From assembly GCF_023715145.1 (NCBI RefSeq), contig NZ_JAMBNP010000009.1:184576-248575 (forward strand): a stretch of DNA of 64,000 nucleotides. The letters are read 5' to 3'. Both the position numbers and the translations under genes were made by a program. Positions 16,618 through 25,016 of the stretch are shown piece by piece. The DNA is from Paenibacillus glycanilyticus. Lineage in GTDB: Bacteria > Bacillota > Bacilli > Paenibacillales > Paenibacillaceae. Every line of letters starts with the position of its first letter. Within the stretch, counting starts at the first letter, position 1. The notes under the pieces are model-generated. The model had not been told where the DNA came from. It worked only from the letters and a program-made list of their open reading frames with translations, and made no database searches.

Positions 16618-17718
16618 TTGGCGCAATCAAGACAGCAGCATTCAAGATCAGGGCCCTCCGCAGGCCGCATTGCGATGTGGGTCATTTTATCGCTTCTGGC
16701 GCTTCTTATCATTGGAGCGGGGAGTGTCTTTTTGTATGTTTGGAACGGATTAAAGCCGACAGCTGCAGGCGAACCCGTCAGGATTGAAATCGCAAAAGGC
16801 GATTCCGCGTTTGAAGTATCCGATAATTTGGAAGAGCACGGCATTATCAAGAACTCCTTTTTGTTTAAATATTATTTGAAAGCCCAAAATGAGGGCTCTC
16901 ACTTCCAGGCCGGTATATACGATCTAAGTCCCGGCATGGATAACGATGCGATTATTGCCAAGCTGAACAGCGGCGATACGGTTGCAGAAGAGATGATCCG
17001 CTTCACTATACCGGAAGGCTATACGCTGCTCCAGATCGCGGATAAGCTTGCGGAAGAGAAGCTGATTGACAAAGCCAAGTTCCTGACGCTTGCGGATTCC
17101 GCTCCAGGCTGGGAAGAAGCGGAAGCCGTAAAATCCATACCGGCCGACGATAAGCTTCATCACCGGTTGGAAGGTTACCTGTTCCCGGAAACGTATGAGC
17201 TGACGAAGGGCAGTACGGAAGAAGACATCCTGAGGCGAATGATGGCGGAGCTGGATACGAAGCTGGATTCCTTGCCGGAGGACTGGAAGGACGTGCTCGC
17301 CGAGAGCAAGCTTAATCTTCATCAGCTGTTGACGATTGCTTCGCTGATTGAGCGAGAAGTTGTCGTAGATGAAGAGCGGCCAATTGTGGCCGGCGTTATC
17401 TATAACCGTCTGGCCGACGGGATGCCTCTTCAGATTGATGCGACTGTTCAGTATTTGCTGGACAAACCGAAAGAACGATTGTTCGAGAAGGACCTGCAAA
17501 TCGAAAGTCCGTATAATACGTATAAAATCGATGGATTGCCGCCTGGTCCTATTGCAAGTCCAAGTCTGGCCTCCATCAAAGCGGCGTTATATCCCGAGAA
17601 GAATGAATACTTCTATTACGTCACCAAAAAAGACGGCACGCAGACGCATCTTTTTGCAAAAACCTATAAAGAGCATCTGAAGAATATCGAAACAAGCAAC
17701 CAGACGGCTGCGAAATAA
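16618..17718 (+). CDS. mltG: Endolytic murein transglycosylase MltG
   Basis: This 366-residue protein (YrrL/YceG family) cuts nascent glycan strands and limits their length. One transmembrane helix spans about residues 19-42 (MWVILSLLALLIIGAGSVF). A LysM-like region follows, then the YceG catalytic domain with the proposed catalytic Glu245 in ASLIEREVVVDEERP. Further conserved segments are VIYNRLADGMPLQIDATVQY and SPYNTYKIDGLPPGPI. The start is a TTG at 16618 with TAGGAGGA 7 bases upstream, immediately after the hairpin repeats. Confidence 0.93.
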   Translation: MAQSRQQHSRSGPSAGRIAMWVILSLLALLIIGAGSVFLYVWNGLKPTAAGEPVRIEIAKGDSAFEVSDNLEEHGIIKNSFLFKYYLKAQNEGSHFQAGIYDLSPGMDNDAIIAKLNSGDTVAEEMIRFTIPEGYTLLQIADKLAEEKLIDKAKFLTLADSAPGWEEAEAVKSIPADDKLHHRLEGYLFPETYELTKGSTEEDILRRMMAELDTKLDSLPEDWKDVLAESKLNLHQLLTIASLIEREVVVDEERPIVAGVIYNRLADGMPLQIDATVQYLLDKPKERLFEKDLQIESPYNTYKIDGLPPGPIASPSLASIKAALYPEKNEYFYYVTKKDGTQTHLFAKTYKEHLKNIETSNQTAAK

Positions 17719-17732
17719 GACGAATAAAAACG

Positions 17733-17767
17733 ACAAGGGAGGACGCATGTCTTCTCTTGTTTTTTTG
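17733..17767 (+). terminator. Terminator of mltG
   Basis: A 12-bp stem (ACAAGGGAGGAC / GTCTTCTCTTGT, with two G-T pairs) is followed by seven or more T residues. Confidence 0.88.
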
Positions 17768-17793
17768 TGGAAAAAAAAGTTATGCGAATCTAC

Positions 17794-17829
17794 TAATCAA
17801 TTGACAAGTTGTGACCGATATAAAATAAT
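17794..17829 (+). promoter_or_regulatory. SigD-like promoter of the chemoreceptor gene
   Basis: TAAT (17794-17797), a 16-bp spacer and ACCGATAT (17814-17821) fit the B. subtilis SigD pattern TAAA-N15-GCCGATAT with one mismatch in each box. A weaker sigma-A reading also exists (TTGACA at 17801, AATAAT at 17824). Confidence 0.55.
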
Positions 17830-17916
17830 AGGACTGTACATACCAATATAGGGTAATAGAACTAGACCGATCCAGATTTCAAACCACACATAACGTATAA
17901 AGAGGCGGTGTCTTGC

Positions 17917-20055
17917 ATGAAGAAAACGGACAAACCTAAGCAGAAGTTGAAAGCGCAATCAAAAGCGCAGGCGGTAGCCGCTCAAACAACGAAACAAGTC
18001 TCGCAAACGTTCACTTCCATTTTCTCAAGCCCATTAAAGTCGGTAGGTACAAAGCTCTTCCTGATCATCTTTATCAGCATCATTGCATGCGTATTTGTTG
18101 TAGGTCAGATGGCCTATTCGAAGACGAAGGATATTGTAGAAGACAAGGTATCCAGCGCAAGCTTTGAGACCATTGTGCAAGCTTCGGCTAACCTGGACAT
18201 TATTCTGAAGACTTACGAAGATTTGTCTATGCAGATTATGATCGACAAGGAATTCCATTCGCTTGTATCTACGCTCGAAGAGAGTACGGAAGCCTTTGAT
18301 TTATTCGAAGCGGAGAAGAATTTAGGAGACCGCCTGCAAAATGCGGTAATGAGCAACAAAGCGATTATTGGCGCGTATTTGCTGCCGTTAGATGATAAAC
18401 TCCCGATCATTACATACGGAACTGCTTCAGTCGCAGTTGCTCCGGATTTGATGAAAACGGATTGGTTCGAGAAGACCAGAACGTCCAAAGGCGGCGTGAA
18501 CTGGGTTGAGACGCAGCCAACCGGCTTTGGAACGACGGACAAGCTGCCATCGATCGGCCTTAGCAGACAGATGAACAATACAACAACCAACGCGGCGTCC
18601 TACATGCTTCTGCTTGAGCTCAGCCTGGCGGATATCCGTGCGCAATATGAAGACGTATCGCTTGGCGAGGGCAGTAAGATTTCTCTAGTAGACAGCAACA
18701 ACATGTATATCGCAGCACAGGACGAGAGCTTGGTGGGCAAAGGGAATATCGTTAAGCTGAACATCGATCCCGAAGGCTCGCTTAAAGAGAAGGCATCCGA
18801 TGGCGAGGAAGTTCTCTCCGTATTTAAGACGCTGGACACGGTAGATTGGAAATTGGTTGGTACGATCCCGGTTGACCAGCTTGTCAAAGACGCAGGCGTT
18901 ATTAACAAAATGACTTGGCTGATTGCGCTCGTAGCTATGTTCATAGCCATCGCTATTGGTTTTCTGGTTATCCGTACCGTTGCCATGCCGCTTATGGCGA
19001 TGCGCAACCTGATGAATGAAGGCGAACGAGGCAACTTGACGGTCCGCTCTACGATGAAGAACCGTCAGGATGAAATCGGACAGCTGGGCGACAGCTTTAA
19101 CAAGATGATGATTCAAATCACCGCGCTTGCGAAACAAACAACCCAGTCTGCTGACGACGTGTTGTTAACGGCAGGCGAATTGACGGATGTCTCGAAGAAA
19201 ACGGCAATCTCGGCAAGAGAGATTTCCGTAGCCACAGAAGAGATTGCAAGCGGAGCTTCAAGCCTGGCAGTCGAGGCAGAGAGAGGCAGCGATCTGACCG
19301 GTAGCATTAACGAGCAGATGAAGAGCGTTATGGAAGCGACAGGCCATATGGTGGAATCCGCTGGCGAGGTGGAGAAAGCCAGTCAGCAAGGTACGGCTTA
19401 TATGGGACTTCTTATCCAGAAGACGGGCATGACGGAAGAAATGACGCGTTCCATGGTGGAGAAGGTCGACAGCCTCAAGATGAGCACGGGCTCAATCGTG
19501 AAGATCCTGGATGTGTTGAATAACCTGACGAAGCAGACCAATATCTTGTCTCTGAACGCAACGATTGAAGCAGCCCGCGCGGGCGCGGCTGGCAAAGGCT
19601 TTATGGTGGTGGCCGACGAGATCCGGAAGCTTGCGGATCAATCCCGTCAATCGATTGACGTTGTTGGCCAAATTACCGAGACGATTATGACGCAGATCGA
19701 GGAGACCGTAACGGTATTGTCCGATGCTTATCCATTGTTCCAAGAGCAGATTGGCTCGGTAAAAGAAGCGAACCAGCTCTTCCTGACCGTACAAAGTCAG
19801 ATGGGACAATTCGTGCAGAAGCTGGATTCGGTTACGAATTCGATCAGCATGCTTGATCAATCGCAGGTTGTCTTGACTGAAGCGATGGGGAATGTAAGCG
19901 CGGTTGCGCAGCAATCCTCGGCTACCTCCGAAGAGGTTGCATCGCTTAGTACCGAGCAGCTCAGCATCAGTAATGGCCTCGTAAGCCTGTCCGAGAAGCT
20001 GGACGCGGTATCCCGCGGATTGCAGGAATCGTTATCCCGATTCAAGATCGATTAA
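17917..20055 (+). CDS. Methyl-accepting chemotaxis protein
   Basis: This 712-residue transmembrane chemoreceptor has a first membrane helix near residues 47-67 (LFLIIFISIIACVFVVGQM), an extracellular double-Cache-type sensor to about 325, and a second helix (MTWLIALVAMFIAIAIGF). A HAMP domain and a long signalling coiled coil with the hairpin-tip-like NILSLNATIEAARAGAAGKG follow. The ligand cannot be inferred. It is monocistronic: its own promoter region is upstream and a terminator follows. The ATG at 17917 follows AGGCGGTG; an upstream in-frame GTG overlaps that site. Confidence 0.95.
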   Translation: MKKTDKPKQKLKAQSKAQAVAAQTTKQVSQTFTSIFSSPLKSVGTKLFLIIFISIIACVFVVGQMAYSKTKDIVEDKVSSASFETIVQASANLDIILKTYEDLSMQIMIDKEFHSLVSTLEESTEAFDLFEAEKNLGDRLQNAVMSNKAIIGAYLLPLDDKLPIITYGTASVAVAPDLMKTDWFEKTRTSKGGVNWVETQPTGFGTTDKLPSIGLSRQMNNTTTNAASYMLLLELSLADIRAQYEDVSLGEGSKISLVDSNNMYIAAQDESLVGKGNIVKLNIDPEGSLKEKASDGEEVLSVFKTLDTVDWKLVGTIPVDQLVKDAGVINKMTWLIALVAMFIAIAIGFLVIRTVAMPLMAMRNLMNEGERGNLTVRSTMKNRQDEIGQLGDSFNKMMIQITALAKQTTQSADDVLLTAGELTDVSKKTAISAREISVATEEIASGASSLAVEAERGSDLTGSINEQMKSVMEATGHMVESAGEVEKASQQGTAYMGLLIQKTGMTEEMTRSMVEKVDSLKMSTGSIVKILDVLNNLTKQTNILSLNATIEAARAGAAGKGFMVVADEIRKLADQSRQSIDVVGQITETIMTQIEETVTVLSDAYPLFQEQIGSVKEANQLFLTVQSQMGQFVQKLDSVTNSISMLDQSQVVLTEAMGNVSAVAQQSSATSEEVASLSTEQLSISNGLVSLSEKLDAVSRGLQESLSRFKID

Positions 20056-20063
20056 AGATGATG

Positions 20064-20104
20064 CCGTACAAATGGATGAAAGATCCATTTGTACGGTTTT
20101 TTTG
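20064..20104 (+). terminator. Terminator of the chemoreceptor gene
   Basis: A perfect 14-bp stem CCGTACAAATGGAT / ATCCATTTGTACGG with a 5-base loop and a T run. Confidence 0.95.
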
Positions 20105-20150
20105 TGCTTCAGTAAGGTGATAATGTAGCTAGTGACAGGAGGCTCCTTAC

Positions 20151-21974
20151 ATGAAGAGACGTATAGCTGTAATAGGGCTATTATTTATATTGCTATTATC
20201 CGGCTTTATTGCGAGACTCGCTTGGCTGCAGCTAACTCCCGGATATGGGCATAAGAATGCATCCACCGCGATGAGTCGAAGCAGCTGGAAGCGGGTGTCG
20301 GTCATGCAGCGCGAACGAAATCTCGTATTGGACGCGGGCAGGGGAGATTTTGTGGACCGGAACAATAAGCCAATCACGGGCGAGACGTATTACACGCTTG
20401 CCTTATTTCCGGTAAATATGGAGCTCGAGGATCCCGAACAGCAAAAAAGCTGGCATCAGAACGTGCGACGGCTGGCAGTCATGCTTAAGGTACCGGAGGA
20501 GGAGCTTGTGAGCTGGTGGAAGGAGCTGAGGGAGCCGTCCTTCTGGCATAAAGAAAAGGACAAGCTGCCCTATAGGCTTAACGACCAGCAGCTGACAGAG
20601 CTTAGACAGCTGCATTTGAACGGAGTCAGAGCGCTGCCATATCGCAACCGTTATTTAACGGCATTTGCGGCCAAACAGGCCATCGGTTATATCAGCCAGC
20701 ATCCGGAGCATCTGGAGATGGCCTATTCGAAGGAGCTGGCGTCAGGCAAGCGCAAGAAGAACGAGCTTATTGGGGGTTCAGGGTTGGAGAAATCACTGGA
20801 TGATCTTCTCCATGGCGCTGGAGCTACCTCTGTCTCTTATTTCACGGACGGCAATAAGAAGCCTTTATTTGGGCTCGATTATCGGATCACGGAGCCGGGC
20901 AATCCTTATTATCCGCTTCAGGTTCAGACGACGCTTGACCTTGAACTGCAAAACAGGATTGAAGCCTATATCGATGCCAAACCGCTCAAAGAAGGAGCGG
21001 TTGTCGTTCTGGATGCCCGGAATGGCGATATTGTTGCGATGGTCTCCAGACCTCAGATGAAGCCGCTTCAGCTCGATCACGAGAAGGAATGGGCCAACCA
21101 CGCCATTCAGGCAGCGGTTCCCGGTTCGATCTTCAAGCTGGTGACGGAAGCCGCTGCTTTGGAAGCCGGCGTGACGAATGAAAAGGAACGCTTCACGTGT
21201 AATGGGGAATACGGTAAATATGGCTTGTCCTGCTGGAAAGAGGGAGGGCATGGCACGCTTACGCTCAGGGAAGGACTCGCGCAATCTTGCAATATTGTAT
21301 TTGCGACAATTGCGGAGCGGTTAAGCGCGGAGCAGCTGCAGCGGACAGCAGCCGCATTGGGCATCGGGAGGCCGGCAGGCTGGCATTCCGAACGGGCTTT
21401 TGGCCCGTTCCATCATCCGCTCCGGCTGCTTGAGGAGGAAGAAGCCGGAAGGTTATTGCCGGCTTCGGCTGAGGTTAAGACGGATGGCGGCATTATGGCG
21501 CAATCCGCTATCGGGCAGCGTGATGTATTGATGTCGCCGCTGCAGGCGGCGAATTTGGTTGTCACGCTGCTGAACCACGGGCGCGTTATGGAGCCGCGCC
21601 TTGTCCGGGAAATCCGCTACGCCAACGGCCAGCGGATGGTGTCGCTGCGCGCGAAGAGCGCTCCCGCGCAGGATGGCCGGATTCGCCCGGCCACCGCGCA
21701 TAAGCTGCTTCACGGCATGGAGGCGGTTGTCGACCATGGAACCGGCCGGTCGATCCGCCAAGGGATATGGGCAGTAGCCGGGAAATCCGGCACCGCCGAA
21801 ATAACAAAGGCCGGAGCGCCTCGCGTGAACCAATGGTTCACGGGATACGGTCCGGCCCAGAAGCCGCGCTATGCGGTTGCCGTGCTGGCGGAGAATCGAG
21901 CGCCCGGAAGCAGCAACCAAGCGACGGAGCTTTTTCGCGGCGTGATGGATATCATCGCTTTATACACCCGTTGA
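20151..21974 (+). CDS. Class B penicillin-binding protein (PBP transpeptidase)
   Basis: This 607-residue membrane-anchored D,D-transpeptidase crosslinks peptidoglycan. One N-terminal helix (AVIGLLFILLLSGFIARLAW) is followed by a dimerisation/pedestal part and the transpeptidase domain. The three active-site motifs are Ser326-IFK, Ser379-CN and Lys545-SG (KSGTAE). It resembles B. subtilis PbpI (YrrR), which lies in the same chromosomal neighbourhood, so a role in growth or sporulation wall synthesis is plausible. AGGAGG lies 8 bases before the ATG. Its 3' end overlaps the convergent AI-2E gene by 15 bases. Confidence 0.93.
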   Translation: MKRRIAVIGLLFILLLSGFIARLAWLQLTPGYGHKNASTAMSRSSWKRVSVMQRERNLVLDAGRGDFVDRNNKPITGETYYTLALFPVNMELEDPEQQKSWHQNVRRLAVMLKVPEEELVSWWKELREPSFWHKEKDKLPYRLNDQQLTELRQLHLNGVRALPYRNRYLTAFAAKQAIGYISQHPEHLEMAYSKELASGKRKKNELIGGSGLEKSLDDLLHGAGATSVSYFTDGNKKPLFGLDYRITEPGNPYYPLQVQTTLDLELQNRIEAYIDAKPLKEGAVVVLDARNGDIVAMVSRPQMKPLQLDHEKEWANHAIQAAVPGSIFKLVTEAAALEAGVTNEKERFTCNGEYGKYGLSCWKEGGHGTLTLREGLAQSCNIVFATIAERLSAEQLQRTAAALGIGRPAGWHSERAFGPFHHPLRLLEEEEAGRLLPASAEVKTDGGIMAQSAIGQRDVLMSPLQAANLVVTLLNHGRVMEPRLVREIRYANGQRMVSLRAKSAPAQDGRIRPATAHKLLHGMEAVVDHGTGRSIRQGIWAVAGKSGTAEITKAGAPRVNQWFTGYGPAQKPRYAVAVLAENRAPGSSNQATELFRGVMDIIALYTR

Positions 21975-23108
21975 AGGCTGTTTGCCATCGGATTCCTCCG
22001 CGGCAGCAGGGAACGGCTGCTCGTCGAATTCGCCTTGCGGCGTGCGGATCCAGCGATGGAAGAAGCCTTGCTCATACAGCGCCTTAATGACAATAATGAT
22101 AATTGGCGACAAGATGACGCCGGCAATGCCGAACAAATGAAGCGATACGATCATGCAGGACAACATCGTAAACGCGGATACGCCAAGAGAGTCGCCCGTA
22201 ATTTTTGGCTCCACAATATGCCGTGTCAGTACAACGGCAATCAGCAGCACGGACAGCCAGATGGCCAAGGAGGTTTGGCCGACCAGGAATAAGTAGATGA
22301 TCCATGGGATAAACAATGTACTTACGCCAAGCAGAGGCAGCACGTCGAAGATCCCGGCCGTCACGGCAATGGCAAAGGCATTTTCAACCCGCAAGATCAG
22401 TAACGTCGCGAAAATAACGAGGAACGTGATACTCATCATTTTCGCCTGAGCCTTCACGTATGTGCCAATGCCCTTAAATACATTCTCGCGCATGAAGCTG
22501 AATGCCTTCTTGAATGTATTTGGCGTTTTTTCGTTAGCTGTTTTTTTCCACACTTTGATCTCAATGCTAAGGAAGTACGCCAGAATGATGCCAATCACGA
22601 AATTGAAAATAAACGTGGAGAAGGATGAAATATAGCCGACAAGGCCGGTGAAAATAATATTGGCCAGCTTCGGCAGGTATTCGGTTGCCCCGTTTATGTA
22701 ATCCGTAATTTTATCGACCCATTCCGGCGGCAGGGCTTGCAGCTTTTGCTGGAATAGGCTGGAATCATCCTGCACCTGTTCCTTGAAGAGCTGCTGATAT
22801 TGCGGCAGTTTGACCTTGATGAAGTCAGTGCCTTGGCTCGTTATCATATAGGCTAGTCCAGAAAAAATGCCAAGAATAACAAGCGAGAACACCAGGACCG
22901 ATATACCCGAGGCGATTGATTTCTTTATGCCGATTTTGTTCAGGCGTTTGGCAAGCGGTTCGATGAACAGATAAATAACAAAGGCGAAAAAGATAGGCGT
23001 TGCGATTTTGTACAGGTAGCTGAAAGCGAACATAACCAGATATACCGTAAGTGCAATAAGCGCTATGTCGAAAGCTGTACGCCAGTATTTCTTGTAAAAC
23101 GGAAGCAT
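21960..23108 (-). CDS. AI-2E/PerM family membrane transporter
   Basis: This is a second UPF0118/AI-2E family permease, 382 residues, with helices at about residues 15-45 and 60-85 and a C-terminal cluster (FAIAVTAGIFDVLPLLGVS, then IIYLFLVGQTSLAIWLSVLL). The family proline/glycine-rich motif DVLPLLG is visible. The tail after residue 350 is hydrophilic and acidic (FDEQPFPAAAEESDGKQP). Substrate unknown. Its last five codons overlap the 3' end of the PBP gene on the other strand, with no room for a terminator between them. Confidence 0.9.
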   Translation of the reverse strand: MLPFYKKYWRTAFDIALIALTVYLVMFAFSYLYKIATPIFFAFVIYLFIEPLAKRLNKIGIKKSIASGISVLVFSLVILGIFSGLAYMITSQGTDFIKVKLPQYQQLFKEQVQDDSSLFQQKLQALPPEWVDKITDYINGATEYLPKLANIIFTGLVGYISSFSTFIFNFVIGIILAYFLSIEIKVWKKTANEKTPNTFKKAFSFMRENVFKGIGTYVKAQAKMMSITFLVIFATLLILRVENAFAIAVTAGIFDVLPLLGVSTLFIPWIIYLFLVGQTSLAIWLSVLLIAVVLTRHIVEPKITGDSLGVSAFTMLSCMIVSLHLFGIAGVILSPIIIIVIKALYEQGFFHRWIRTPQGEFDEQPFPAAAEESDGKQPSTGV

Positions 23109-23250
23109 ACAATAATCCCCTCTCGTTTTTAGGAATCAAATCCCTCTTGTGATTGTACTATAATTTATAAATCGATGCCTATAATTAATGCTCATATGGT
23201 ACAATTAAAGGTATCGTGTTTATTACTATCATAACGGTGGGGAATACAAA

Positions 23251-24651
23251 ATGTTACAATTGCTGCTGTGGGCACTTTACTTCTTGTCCTTGTATGCCTT
23301 TATTCCTGCGCTTATCAGCCGTGTGTTCGGATTTCGCGTATTCAAGAGGGGACGAGTCACAAGCGAGATCGCTCTGACCTTTGATGACGGTCCTGACCAT
23401 GAATATACGCCTCAGCTTCTTGATCTGCTTGCCCGTTATCAGGCGAAGGCCACGTTTTTTGTTGTAGGCTCGCATGCAGAGAAGCATCCGGAATTGCTGC
23501 GAAGAATGCAAGATGAAGGTCATATTGTTGGCATTCATAATTATGTTCATAAGACCAACTGGTTTATGAGGCCAAAGACGGTGCGCAATCAAATCGAGCG
23601 TACCTCAGACGTAATACGGGAGGCAACCGGAATCCGTTCCGGATTTTATCGCCCTCCTTGGGGCATTGTCAATGTTTTTGATTTCATGAATCGGAACAAG
23701 ATGCAGATCATATTATGGTCGGCTATTTTTGGCGACTGGAATGTTAAGCTTGGAGCATTACAGCTTAAGCAGAAAATGATGAAGAAAATGCGTCCCGGAG
23801 AAGTGCTGCTGCTTCATGACTGCGGCCGTACGCCGGGGGCGGATCCAACTGCACCGGCCAATATGCTGATTGCCCTTGAAGCTTATTTGGAAGTAGCGAC
23901 GAAGCGGGGCTTCCGATTTGTCGACATAGCGGAGATGATAAAATTGACGGAGAAAACGCCGAAACGGTCCGTATGGAAAAAAACAATCGTTGGAGCATGG
24001 CTCTTCTATGAGAAATTGTTCCATGTGGTCTTCCGGCTCAAGCATGTCGGAGGAGAGAATTCCTGCTTCCATTACCGCGTGATTAAATATCACGGAGAAC
24101 CGATCAAGCTGGCGGATAACGGTTATTTGAAGAATGGCGACAAAATAGTGGAGATGCATTTCGACAACAAGATGTTGTCTAATATCGCCCTGCAGTCAAG
24201 CTCGCCGCTTGCAACGGGTATTAAGCTGCTCCGCGAGATGGATCAGGCTTTGCCGGAGCTGGCAAGAGCGGTCGCCAAGGACCCGGAGGCCGAGGATGCT
24301 CGTGCGGCTTATGGCGTGACGATGATCCATCGCGGCGCTGACCGGTTAGGCTTCCAGGTCGAGCCGTTGCCTGATGGCATGTTCGCCCGGACCACGCGCA
24401 TTTACTTGAAAGTTCTGACCAGCGTACTGACAAACAAGCAGCGTAATGCCAGAGGCAAGGCAAAACGGGATTCCATTACTCCTCATATGCTGTTGATGCC
24501 GCTGGAGCAGCTTCTTATGTTCGCGGTTAACGGCGTAGATGCTTCCTTCAACAAGTCGGTAAAAAAACCGCATCAGGAGGTAGCCGCTGCCAAGTCCTCG
24601 CCTACAGAAACGGAATCCTCCGAACTGGACAGCAACCCATCTATCATATAA
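23251..24651 (+). CDS. Polysaccharide deacetylase with C-terminal YkoP-like domain
   Basis: This 466-residue protein has one N-terminal membrane helix (LLLWALYFLSLYAFIPALI) and a NodB carbohydrate esterase family 4 domain. The metal and catalytic motifs are TFDDGPDH (Asp45, Asp46), HNYVH (His96, His100), RPPW at 134-137 and LLHDCG. CE4 enzymes remove N-acetyl groups from peptidoglycan or chitin-like polymers. The extra part from about residue 250 to 430 (LFHVVFRLKHVGGENSCFHYR) resembles the YkoP-type domain found joined to deacetylases in Bacillota. The tail is Ser/Glu-rich. It is monocistronic with a strong terminator. Confidence 0.9.
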   Translation: MLQLLLWALYFLSLYAFIPALISRVFGFRVFKRGRVTSEIALTFDDGPDHEYTPQLLDLLARYQAKATFFVVGSHAEKHPELLRRMQDEGHIVGIHNYVHKTNWFMRPKTVRNQIERTSDVIREATGIRSGFYRPPWGIVNVFDFMNRNKMQIILWSAIFGDWNVKLGALQLKQKMMKKMRPGEVLLLHDCGRTPGADPTAPANMLIALEAYLEVATKRGFRFVDIAEMIKLTEKTPKRSVWKKTIVGAWLFYEKLFHVVFRLKHVGGENSCFHYRVIKYHGEPIKLADNGYLKNGDKIVEMHFDNKMLSNIALQSSSPLATGIKLLREMDQALPELARAVAKDPEAEDARAAYGVTMIHRGADRLGFQVEPLPDGMFARTTRIYLKVLTSVLTNKQRNARGKAKRDSITPHMLLMPLEQLLMFAVNGVDASFNKSVKKPHQEVAAAKSSPTETESSELDSNPSII

Positions 24652-24655
24652 AAAA

Positions 24656-24690
24656 GAAGCCGATCGGTTTATCCGATCGGCTTCTTTTTC
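24656..24690 (+). terminator. Terminator of the deacetylase gene
   Basis: A 12-bp stem GAAGCCGATCGG / CCGATCGGCTTC with a short loop and TTTTT. Confidence 0.95.
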
Positions 24691-24745
24691 GTGTTCATTT
24701 TCATGTTCGCGACTGTAGACTGGACCCAGTCACCGTCTATTCACT

Positions 24746-25013
24746 CTCCCCCTCCAACTTTGCAGATGAAGTCTGCAGCGGGAGGGGGGCACAGTTTGTG
24801 TTGTTCGTTATGCTCCAACGGAGCAGAAGAATATTTCTGGAGAAGTGGAACGTTCGCTTTTGTGAGTGGATTCCAACTTGGGACAAGTTGATTCGAGGAA
24901 TCTGCGAGCAATGGCGATCGGAAGAAATATTCTTCTGAGGAGTGCTGTGCTGCACGAACCACAAACGCAAAAAAAGCAGCCCCCAAGGAGCTGCTTCCAT
25001 CTTCACTCTGCAA
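24746..25013. repeat. Large imperfect foldback element, copy A
   Basis: The gap between the deacetylase and ilvD (24652-25016) is almost entirely one long imperfect inverted repeat centred near 24885. Matching arm segments include CAGAAGAATATTTC (from 24823) against GAAATATTCTTCTG (from 24925), TTTGTG-TTCGT against ACGAA-CACAAA, and outer GCAGA-GAAG with GGGGGC on both arms. An inner CCCCCTCC / GGAGGGGG palindrome is at 24748-24788. Short open frames on the two strands encode similar peptides (GAEEYFWRS and SSEEYFFRS), as expected of a palindrome. It shares its core with copy B at 57341. Confidence 0.8.
24969..24996 (-). terminator. Terminator of ilvD
   Basis: Read on the minus strand, AGCAGC / GCTGCT with a G/C-rich loop is followed by a run of T. 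It lies inside the outer arm of foldback element A. Confidence 0.75.
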
Positions 25014-25016
25014 AAA

